A DNA stretch of 64,000 bases, taken from the NCBI RefSeq assembly GCF_036880985.1, contig NZ_JBAJNO010000009.1, positions 248,001-312,000 on the forward strand, read 5' to 3'. The position numbers were made by a program, and so were the translations under genes. The notes under the pieces were generated by a model, which searched no databases, had not been told where the DNA came from, and saw only the letters and a program-made list of their open reading frames with translations. The stretch's first letter is position 1. The number at the start of each line of letters is the position of its first letter. The DNA comes from Limibacter armeniacum (lineage in GTDB: Bacteria > Bacteroidota > Bacteroidia > Cytophagales > Flammeovirgaceae). Of the stretch, positions 8,929 through 16,591 are shown piece after piece.

Positions 8929-10272
8929 ATGAAAGTTTGTGTAATCGGTGCTGGCTGCTCAGGTATTACAGCCATTAAAAACCTGCTTCAGGCGGGCGTT
9001 ACAGACATTACTTGCTATGATCAGAATGATCAAGTTGGTGGCAACTGGATTTACTCCGAGAATGAGAGCCATTCCAGTGTCTGTGAGACCACCCATCTGA
9101 TCAGCTCGAAAACCATGTCTGAGTATATGGATTTCCCAATGCCTGACCACTACCCCGATTACCCTTCTCACAGACAGGTATTGGCTTATTTCCAGTCCTA
9201 TGCCATGCACTTTGGGCTATTGCCTTACATCCAGTTCAATACCAAGGTAAGTCAGGTAGAAAAGTTGGAAGGACAAAGATGGAAGGTATCACTTTCTACA
9301 GGAGAAGCTCAAGAATTTGACTATCTCTTTGTCTCCAACGGACACCATTCTGTACCGAGAATGCCAGATTTGCCGGGAACATTTGAAGGGGAATTGCTAC
9401 ACTCCCATCAGTATAAAAACAGCAGACCATTTAAAGGAAAACGGGTACTGGTAATCGGTGCAGGTAATTCGGGTTGCGATTGTGCTGTGGAAATTAGCCG
9501 TGTGGCAGCATATGTCTCCATCAGTATGCGAAATCCGCAATATATCGTACCAAAGTTCTTTTTGGGGAAACCTTCTGACACATTCAACGAAGGACTCCTT
9601 TGGATGCCTAAACCCATGGCAGGGTTTCTGAGGAAAATATCACTCAAATTTCAGGTGGGTACCTACAAACAATATGGGTTACCAGAGCCTGACTATCCTG
9701 TCATCGCTGCTCACCCAACAGTCAACTCCGAACTGCTGTACATGATTAAGCATGGAAAGGTGCATCCCAAAACAGGGATTGAAAAAATTGAAGGCAAAAA
9801 GGTATGGTTCAAAGATGGTAAAAGTGCCATTTATGATACCATTATTACAGCAACGGGCTACAAGATTGCCCTGCCTTTTTTTGACAAGGATTTCATCAAT
9901 TATGAAGTGGCAGACCGCATTCCGCTTTTCCTGAGAATGTTTCACCCCGAACATCCGACCTTGCTCTTTATCGGACTATTTCAGCCGCAGGGTGCTATAT
10001 GGCCATTAAGTGACTACCAGTCCAAGCTGGCAGCTAATTATGTAACAGGGAAATGGCAATTGCCAACCACTATCCAAAAGCTGGCAGAGAAAGATGCTGA
10101 TATTATTGAAAAGGAATTCAGGAAATCAAAAAGACACACCATTGAAGTGCATTACCATGCTTTTCTCAAAAAGCTGAAAAAAGAAATTCCAAAAGACGCT
10201 CCTGCATGGGTTTCCAACAAGAAAGATAAGATTGACAAGGAATTGGTCACCCCGATAACCCAAAGTAATTGA
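8929..10272 (+). CDS. Flavin-containing monooxygenase (FMO-type, class B)
   Basis: A 447-residue FAD- and NADPH-dependent monooxygenase. It shows the FAD-binding GAGCSG (residues 7-12), the FMO fingerprint FxGxxxHxxxY (Phe152 to Tyr162) and a second, NADPH-binding GAGNSG (177-182). Class B enzymes oxidise soft nucleophiles (N- or S-oxygenation) or carry out Baeyer-Villiger oxidation of ketones. The gene lies between the two carboxylase subunit genes and ends 5 bp before the ATG of the next, so it is almost certainly co-transcribed. This placement suggests it acts on the pathway substrate or an intermediate. The actual substrate cannot be read from the sequence. Confidence 0.85.
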   Translation: MKVCVIGAGCSGITAIKNLLQAGVTDITCYDQNDQVGGNWIYSENESHSSVCETTHLISSKTMSEYMDFPMPDHYPDYPSHRQVLAYFQSYAMHFGLLPYIQFNTKVSQVEKLEGQRWKVSLSTGEAQEFDYLFVSNGHHSVPRMPDLPGTFEGELLHSHQYKNSRPFKGKRVLVIGAGNSGCDCAVEISRVAAYVSISMRNPQYIVPKFFLGKPSDTFNEGLLWMPKPMAGFLRKISLKFQVGTYKQYGLPEPDYPVIAAHPTVNSELLYMIKHGKVHPKTGIEKIEGKKVWFKDGKSAIYDTIITATGYKIALPFFDKDFINYEVADRIPLFLRMFHPEHPTLLFIGLFQPQGAIWPLSDYQSKLAANYVTGKWQLPTTIQKLAEKDADIIEKEFRKSKRHTIEVHYHAFLKKLKKEIPKDAPAWVSNKKDKIDKELVTPITQSN

Positions 10273-10277
10273 CACAT

Positions 10278-12266
10278 ATGAAAGCCATACTAATAGCCAA
10301 CAGGGGGGAAATTGCCCGACGGATTATCCGTACATGCCGGTCAATGGGCATCCGCAGCATTGCAGTTTATGCAGATGCCGACCGGCATGCCCCTTATGTT
10401 CAGGAGGCTGACACAGCCTTTTCACTGGAAGGTAACCAGCCTTCCGACACTTACTTGCACATTGAAAAACTGATGGCTGCCGCCAAGGCAACAGGAGCTG
10501 ATGCCGTACACCCTGGTTACGGTTTTCTTTCCGAAAATGCTGCCTTTGCCCAACGTTGTATAGACGAAGGCTTGACCTTTATTGGACCACACCCTGAGGC
10601 AATCGCCAAGATGGGTTCCAAGTCTGAGGCAAAGGCATTGATGGAGGCACATGGCGTTCCCATTATTCCAGGTTACAGAGGTAAAGAGCAATCAGAAGAA
10701 AAACTTTCGGAAGAAGCATTGCGAATCGGATTCCCTGTCCTGATCAAGGCAGCTGCTGGTGGAGGAGGCAAAGGAATGCGTATTGTCAATCAGTCTACAG
10801 CACTAAAGGAAGCAATTCTGTCTGCCAAAAGAGAAGCTGCCAATGCCTTCGGGGATGATGAGCTGCTGGTTGAAAAATACTTTCCATCTTCCCGTCATAT
10901 CGAGTTTCAGATTTTTGGAGACAAACATGGCAATGCAATCCACTTGTTGGAACGGGAATGCAGTATTCAGCGCCGTTACCAGAAGATTATAGAAGAAAGT
11001 CCATCCCCTGCCCTTTCCGATTCACTTAGGGAACAAATGGGCAATGCTGCAGTAAAGGCAGCTAAAGCACTGCAATATGACAATGCCGGAACAGTTGAGT
11101 TTATCCTGACTGATGAAAACGAATTTTACTTTTTGGAGGTAAATACCCGCTTACAGGTGGAACATCCCGTGACTGAAGCGATTACAGGGCTTGACCTAGT
11201 TAAACTTCAGATTGAGTCAGCAGAAGGCAAACCGCTTTCCATCAAGCAAGAAGAGATCAAAGCCAATGGTTATGCATTGGAGTGCAGACTATATGCAGAA
11301 GACGCTGCCCAAAACTTTATGCCTGCGACAGGTAAAGTATTGCTTTGGGACACGCCAAATATAGAAGGAATGCGCTATGACAGCGGTATTGAAACAGGCT
11401 CAGCGGTGTCTATTTTCTATGACCCGATGATTGCCAAAATCATCGCCCATGACACTGATAGGCAAGCCACCATCCGAAAGATGACATATGCCTTGCAAAA
11501 CACTTCCTGCTTAGGTATTACCACCAATAAAGACTTCTTACTTCACTTATTGAGTAAAGAGGATTTTCAGGCAGGAAACTACGACACCCATTTTATTCAG
11601 AACAGGATTGACCTGAATGCTTTTCAACAGGAAAGAATCAACCACATCTCAGAGGATTGTATTGCACTCGTACTTTATAGATGGGCTGAAAGAAATCACC
11701 AAAGAAAATTGCTGACCGCATTGCCATCAGGATGGAGAAACAGCTTTAACCAACCTCAACAGGAAAACTGTCAGGTTTACGGTCAAACCCTAGCGGTAAA
11801 ATACAGACAGGTTAAAGAGGTATTCAACTTCTGGATAGCGGATCAGGTCTATCAGGTTAATTTGGAAAATACTGATCTCAATTCTATTCGATTGACCATC
11901 AATGGTAAACAAGTAACCTATCAGGTGGCAACTGAGAACCACAAGGAATACTTCCTTCAAAGTATAGAAAACGGAACCGCAAGGATTGAAATACTGGACA
12001 GGTTTCCAAACACTACTTCTTCAAAAGCTGAAGGCGGTTACCATGCGCCAATGCCTGCCGAGGTCGTCAGTGTACTGGTCAACGAAGGACAGACTGTTAA
12101 ATCAGGGGATGCCTTAGTCGTGCTGTCATCCATGAAAATGGAAAACACCATCACTGCATTTGAAGACGGTACTGTACAGGAGCTTTTTGTCAAAACAGGA
12201 GACAATATAGAGGCAGGTAGAACTTTACTCACACTTTCCAAGGAAGCAATTCCTGTCATTGAATAA
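10278..12266 (+). CDS. Acyl-CoA carboxylase, biotin carboxylase/BCCP (alpha) subunit
   Basis: A 662-residue fusion of biotin carboxylase (about residues 1-445), a linker domain, and a C-terminal biotinyl domain. The biotin attachment lysine is in the SSMKMEN motif close to the C-terminus. The ATP-grasp region contains KAAAGGGGKGMR, and the N-terminus MKAILIANRGEIARRI is typical. Length matches AtuF and LiuD/MccA-type alpha chains. I chose the ATG at 10278; a TTG at 10269 would overlap the upstream stop. With the product of 7277-8878 it would form an ATP-dependent branched enoyl-CoA carboxylase. Confidence 0.9.
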   Translation: MKAILIANRGEIARRIIRTCRSMGIRSIAVYADADRHAPYVQEADTAFSLEGNQPSDTYLHIEKLMAAAKATGADAVHPGYGFLSENAAFAQRCIDEGLTFIGPHPEAIAKMGSKSEAKALMEAHGVPIIPGYRGKEQSEEKLSEEALRIGFPVLIKAAAGGGGKGMRIVNQSTALKEAILSAKREAANAFGDDELLVEKYFPSSRHIEFQIFGDKHGNAIHLLERECSIQRRYQKIIEESPSPALSDSLREQMGNAAVKAAKALQYDNAGTVEFILTDENEFYFLEVNTRLQVEHPVTEAITGLDLVKLQIESAEGKPLSIKQEEIKANGYALECRLYAEDAAQNFMPATGKVLLWDTPNIEGMRYDSGIETGSAVSIFYDPMIAKIIAHDTDRQATIRKMTYALQNTSCLGITTNKDFLLHLLSKEDFQAGNYDTHFIQNRIDLNAFQQERINHISEDCIALVLYRWAERNHQRKLLTALPSGWRNSFNQPQQENCQVYGQTLAVKYRQVKEVFNFWIADQVYQVNLENTDLNSIRLTINGKQVTYQVATENHKEYFLQSIENGTARIEILDRFPNTTSSKAEGGYHAPMPAEVVSVLVNEGQTVKSGDALVVLSSMKMENTITAFEDGTVQELFVKTGDNIEAGRTLLTLSKEAIPVIE

Positions 12267-12304
12267 ATTACTAACCATATAACACACATTTAATATTTAC
12301 TGAA

Positions 12305-13129
12305 ATGGCTTATTTCTCTAAAGAGCAAACTTCCAATATTCACCAGCACACTTTTGCTTTCATTCAGGTCGAAGAGCAGGACAATATCCTGACCGTGACC
12401 CTCAACAGACCTGAGAAACGAAATGCCATGCATCCACCATTGCTGAATGAGCTGGCTTTTGCCTATGCCTATGCACACCACCACAATCATGTTTGGGCTG
12501 TGGTATTGCAAGCCAACGGGCCAGTATTCTGTGCGGGAGCAGACCTGAAGGCATTTATGGGTGCTACGGAAGAACACAACTCAACTGTTCCCCAATCCAA
12601 TGAGGAAATACTGATGGGCGAAATCTTTAACAAGACCTTTAAGCCCAGTATTGCCAGAGTGCATGGCGATGTATATGCAGGCGCATTCCTGCTGCTGGCA
12701 GGCTGTACACATGTGGTAGCAGCTGACCATATCAAGCTTGGATTACCGGAAGTCAAGAGGGGTATTTTCCCATTTCAGGTGATGGCTAGCCTAATGGAAA
12801 TTATGCCACCAAGAAAAGTACTGGACTGGAGTATGGGTGGATATAACCTTCCAGTTGAAAAGGCTTTTGAATATGGGTTGGTTACACATTTGGCTACATC
12901 TGAAACACTTGACCAAACGATAGCTGAAATAATCAAGGAGCTGAAACAGAATTCACCTTCAGCGATTAGGTTAGGTATTGAAGCTTACCGAAACATCTGT
13001 GACAGCAGTACTGCAGAGAGACATCATTACCTCAAAAATATGCTTCAAAAAGCATTAGCCACCGAGGACGCCAAGGAAGGTATTACGGCATTCAAGGAAA
13101 AAAGAAAGCCCCAATGGACAGGAGCCTGA
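12305..13129 (+). CDS. Enoyl-CoA hydratase/isomerase family protein
   Basis: A 274-residue crotonase-family enzyme. The first oxyanion-hole region is GPVFCAGADLKAF and the second is VHGDVYAGAFLLLAGC, where the usual GxxxGGG run is relaxed. A PEVKRGIFPF segment follows, as in enoyl-CoA hydratases that accept glutaconyl-type substrates. In the atu and liu pathways the hydratase (AtuE, LiuC) hydrates the carboxylated enoyl-CoA, and the position just after the carboxylase alpha gene supports that role here. The substrate is inferred from context. Confidence 0.85.
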   Translation: MAYFSKEQTSNIHQHTFAFIQVEEQDNILTVTLNRPEKRNAMHPPLLNELAFAYAYAHHHNHVWAVVLQANGPVFCAGADLKAFMGATEEHNSTVPQSNEEILMGEIFNKTFKPSIARVHGDVYAGAFLLLAGCTHVVAADHIKLGLPEVKRGIFPFQVMASLMEIMPPRKVLDWSMGGYNLPVEKAFEYGLVTHLATSETLDQTIAEIIKELKQNSPSAIRLGIEAYRNICDSSTAERHHYLKNMLQKALATEDAKEGITAFKEKRKPQWTGA

Positions 13130-13181
13130 TCCCGATTTAGGCTCTACGATCCTAACGCTACGATAAAAACAACCCAAAACC

Positions 13182-14045
13182 ATGAATAACAAGATTATCA
13201 TATCTGCTGCACTGACGGGTGTATTGGCTACCCGTCAGCAATGCCCCGGCATCCCCTATACTCCTGAAGAAATCGCTAAGGAAGGCAAAAGGGCTATAGA
13301 TGCAGGGGCTAGCATTTTGCACATCCATGCCCGACAGGATAATGGAATGCCTGCCTACGATGTGGAAACCTATCGACGGATAGATGAAGAAGTAAAAAAA
13401 CTTTGTCCTGAGGCGATTATCAACTACTCTACAGGTGCCATTGGAATTTCACAGGAAGAACGTATCCACCAAATTGATGCCTTGCAGCCAGACATGGCAG
13501 CCCTTAACATGGGCTCAATGAACTATGCAATATACTCAGCAAAGCATAAACAGTTCTATCACGACCATGTGTTTGCCAACCCTTTCAAGGATATTCAATT
13601 CTTTTTGGAGAGAATGAACAAGGCAGGCACACGCCCCGAGATGGAATGTTTTGACACTGGACATATTCACAATGCAAGACCGCTGATTGATATGGGAATA
13701 CTGGAACCACCCTTTCAATTCAGCCTGATTATGGGTGTTTTGGGAGGAATCCCTGCCACCACACAGAACCTTGTCCATCAGGTAAGTCAATTACCCGAAG
13801 GTTCTCACTGGCAGGTAATCGGAATAGGTAAAAAACAATGGCGCATGGTAGCAGCCGCTATTACGATGGGAGGTAATATCCGTGTCGGACTGGAAGACAA
13901 CCTCTATATGCCAAATGGTGATATGGCTTCTTCAAATGGAGACTTGGTAAAGGAAGCTACAACTTTGGTACGTACCCTCGGTTATGAACCAACTTCAGTA
14001 CATGAAGCAAGAGAGATTCTGAAACTACCCGTCAAACAGGATTAA
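13182..14045 (+). CDS. Beta-keto acid cleavage enzyme (BKACE, DUF849)
   Basis: A 287-residue TIM-barrel enzyme of the BKACE family, whose members use acetyl-CoA to cleave a beta-keto acid into acetoacetate and a new acyl-CoA, with a divalent metal. The HIH metal ligands (His47, His49) and the GLEDN segment with Glu238 are present. The position of the first metal-ligand glutamate in 3-keto-5-aminohexanoate cleavage enzyme (GAE) reads GVL here (Leu15), a substitution seen in some BKACE subgroups. It is preceded by an ACGATAAAAAC stretch also found before the dehydrogenase gene at 16592. No HMG-CoA-lyase-like gene is present, so this may supply the carbon-carbon cleavage step; that is inference. 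Confidence 0.85.
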   Translation: MNNKIIISAALTGVLATRQQCPGIPYTPEEIAKEGKRAIDAGASILHIHARQDNGMPAYDVETYRRIDEEVKKLCPEAIINYSTGAIGISQEERIHQIDALQPDMAALNMGSMNYAIYSAKHKQFYHDHVFANPFKDIQFFLERMNKAGTRPEMECFDTGHIHNARPLIDMGILEPPFQFSLIMGVLGGIPATTQNLVHQVSQLPEGSHWQVIGIGKKQWRMVAAAITMGGNIRVGLEDNLYMPNGDMASSNGDLVKEATTLVRTLGYEPTSVHEAREILKLPVKQD

Positions 14046-14058
14046 AATAACGTAGACC

Positions 14059-14829
14059 ATGTTTTCAAAAGAATTACTGAAAGATCAAACCATCTTGGTA
14101 ACTGGTGGAGGATCGGGTATCGGAAAAGCCATCGCCAAAGCCTGTTTACAGCACGGAGCACAAGTAATCATTGCCTCCCGAAAAGAAGAGAAACTGCAAA
14201 CTGCCTTGGAAGAATTACAGACATACGGGCAGTGTCGTTACATCGTCTGTGATATTCGGGAGCCCGAGATGATCTCCAAACTTGCCACAGACATCAAGGA
14301 ACAGGAAGGTAAACTGGATATCCTTGTCAATAATGCTGGCGGACAATTCCCTTCTCGGGCAGAAGACATCTCCAACAACGGATGGAATGCTGTTATCAAC
14401 AATAACCTGAACGGTACATGGCTGATGACCCAAACACTAGCCAAAACGTTTTTCATTCCTCAAAAACAAGGTAATGTTGTCAATATCATCGCCAACATAT
14501 TCAGAGGTTTCCCTGGCATGGTACATACAGGAGCCGCCAGAGCCGGTGTCGAAAATATGACCAAGACTCTTGCTGTGGAATGGAGTCCATACAATATCCG
14601 TCTGAATGCTGTAGCACCCGGCATTATCAAGTCAACAGGATTGGAACAGTATCCCCCTGAAATGCTGAAGGGACTCAGTGACAATATCCCGATGAAGCGA
14701 CTCGGTACCACAGAAGAAGTGGCCAACCTTTGCCTGTTTCTGGGAAGTCCTCTCGCTGCCTATATCACAGGAGAAACCATCTACATTGACGGCGGTCAGC
14801 GACTTTGGGGAGATGTTTTCAAGATATAA
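14059..14829 (+). CDS. SDR oxidoreductase, PECR-like (trans-2-enoyl-CoA reductase type)
   Basis: A 256-residue short-chain dehydrogenase/reductase. The nucleotide motif TGGGSGIG (15-22) and NNAG (91-94) are present. The catalytic YxxxK is replaced by HTGAA (156-160) within HTGAARAGVENMTK, which closely resembles peroxisomal trans-2-enoyl-CoA reductase (PECR, HSGAARAGV). Enzymes of that branch reduce enoyl-CoA double bonds rather than oxidise alcohols. It lies 13 bp after the BKACE gene. A role in reducing an unsaturated acyl-CoA intermediate fits the island, but activity needs testing because the usual tyrosine is absent. Confidence 0.85.
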   Translation: MFSKELLKDQTILVTGGGSGIGKAIAKACLQHGAQVIIASRKEEKLQTALEELQTYGQCRYIVCDIREPEMISKLATDIKEQEGKLDILVNNAGGQFPSRAEDISNNGWNAVINNNLNGTWLMTQTLAKTFFIPQKQGNVVNIIANIFRGFPGMVHTGAARAGVENMTKTLAVEWSPYNIRLNAVAPGIIKSTGLEQYPPEMLKGLSDNIPMKRLGTTEEVANLCLFLGSPLAAYITGETIYIDGGQRLWGDVFKI

Positions 14830-14865
14830 CCTCTCCTACTTTTCACTAAGCACACGAACTAAAAA

Positions 14866-16560
14866 ATGGAAAACTGGACACTGATCGAATACTTTTATCA
14901 TTGGGAAAAAGAAAAGCCCAACGAAGTCTACTTGAGACAACCATTTGGCAAAGTCTGGAAAGAATACACTTGGAAAGAAGTAGGAGATAATGCCCGAAGA
15001 ATTGCGGCAGCACTTCAGGACATGCAACTTCCTATGGGAAGTCATATCGGAATACTGTCAAAGAATTGTGTCCATTGGGTCATGGCTGATTTGGCGATTA
15101 TGATGGCAGGGTATGTATCGGTTCCTTTCTACCCCAATATGACAGCAGAACAGCTCAAACTGGTTTTGGATAAAAGTGATTGTGCGGCCCTGTTTGTTGG
15201 CAAGCTAGAAGAGTGGGAGCAGCAAAAAGAAGGCGTTGACCAAAACTTGCCAATCATCCGTTTCCCTCATTATGAAAACAATTCCCTGATCAATGAAGGT
15301 AAAAATTGGGATGATCTTCTACAGCAATTTGATCCACTTCCAAAAGGGCATATCCCCCAACTAGATGACCTTTGGACGATACTCTATACCTCGGGTACAA
15401 CAGGAACACCAAAAGGGGTAATGCTACCATTCGGGTCTGCGACCAAATTGCTTCAGAATGAAAGGGAACACAACAACCTGACAATATTTCAGCAGGGAGA
15501 CCAACGTTTTTTCTCCTACCTGCCATTGAACCATATTGCAGAGCGCATCATCGTGGAAAGTGCCAGCTTATTTACAGGAGGAACGGTATCTTTTGCTGAA
15601 TCGATTGACACCTTTGCTCAAAACCTTGAAGCTGTTCAGCCTACCCTGTTTATGGGTGTGCCCCGTATTTATACCAAATTCCAGATGGCAATTCTGGAAA
15701 AAATCCCTGTCCTGAATATGCTGCTATCAACTCCAATCATTTCAGTTTTACTTAAAAAAGTACTCCGCAAAAAACTGGGGTTAAGTCAAGCTAAAATCCT
15801 TCTGACGGGTGCTGCACCTACTCCCGAAAGTCTGCACAAATGGTACAGAAAACTGGGACTGCCTTTACAGGAAGTCTATGGCATGACTGAAAATTGTGCA
15901 GGCTGTACGCTTATGCCAAAAGTACAATACAAACAGGGCACAGTAGGTCAATTGCTACCTAATGTAGAGTTAAGAATTGACCAGGAAACCCAAGAAGTCA
16001 TTATGCGGGTACCTTGGCAAATGGTAGGTTATTACAATGAACCTGAAATGACTGCCAAAGTAATTCAGGAAGGTTGGATACACACAGCCGACCAAGGAAG
16101 CTTAGACCATGAAGGTTTTCTGAGTATCACAGGCAGGGTCAATGATAATTTTAAGACCTCAAAGGGAAAGTATGTGGTTCCTAATCCCATTGAGATGCAG
16201 TTTGCGCACAACTACCTAGTCGAGCAGATATGCATAGTCGGAATTGGTATTCCACAACCCATTGCCTTGGTTGTACTCTCCGAAACGGGCAAAAAACTGG
16301 AACGGAACGATGTGTTCAAGCAATTGACACCAACCTTGGATAAGATCAACCAAACTCTTTCACGGTTTGAAAAGGTAAAAGCCATCGTTATTCTCAATGA
16401 AGAATGGAGTGTTTCCAATAACCTGCTCACCCCTACCCTTAAAGTGAAAAGGCAAGCCATTCACGAACGCTACCACCAACACTACCAGCAATGGTACGAT
16501 CAGCAACATGCTGTCATCTGGGCTGAAAACCAAACCACTGAAAAAATGATCAAGGCATAA
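14866..16560 (+). CDS. AMP-dependent acyl-CoA synthetase (long-chain fatty-acid-CoA ligase-like)
   Basis: A 564-residue ANL-superfamily ligase that activates a carboxylic acid to its CoA thioester through an acyl-AMP. The AMP-binding P-loop motif is LYTSGTTGTPKG. A YGMTE motif appears further on, followed by the hinge region around TGRVNDNFKTSKGKYV. The C-terminal part is like that of bacterial long-chain ligases. It probably activates the substrate of the island before dehydrogenation by the next gene's product. It is co-directional with its neighbours, with gaps of 36 and 31 bp. Confidence 0.9.
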   Translation: MENWTLIEYFYHWEKEKPNEVYLRQPFGKVWKEYTWKEVGDNARRIAAALQDMQLPMGSHIGILSKNCVHWVMADLAIMMAGYVSVPFYPNMTAEQLKLVLDKSDCAALFVGKLEEWEQQKEGVDQNLPIIRFPHYENNSLINEGKNWDDLLQQFDPLPKGHIPQLDDLWTILYTSGTTGTPKGVMLPFGSATKLLQNEREHNNLTIFQQGDQRFFSYLPLNHIAERIIVESASLFTGGTVSFAESIDTFAQNLEAVQPTLFMGVPRIYTKFQMAILEKIPVLNMLLSTPIISVLLKKVLRKKLGLSQAKILLTGAAPTPESLHKWYRKLGLPLQEVYGMTENCAGCTLMPKVQYKQGTVGQLLPNVELRIDQETQEVIMRVPWQMVGYYNEPEMTAKVIQEGWIHTADQGSLDHEGFLSITGRVNDNFKTSKGKYVVPNPIEMQFAHNYLVEQICIVGIGIPQPIALVVLSETGKKLERNDVFKQLTPTLDKINQTLSRFEKVKAIVILNEEWSVSNNLLTPTLKVKRQAIHERYHQHYQQWYDQQHAVIWAENQTTEKMIKA

Positions 16561-16591
16561 ACCAATACACAACGATAAAAACCCAACATAC

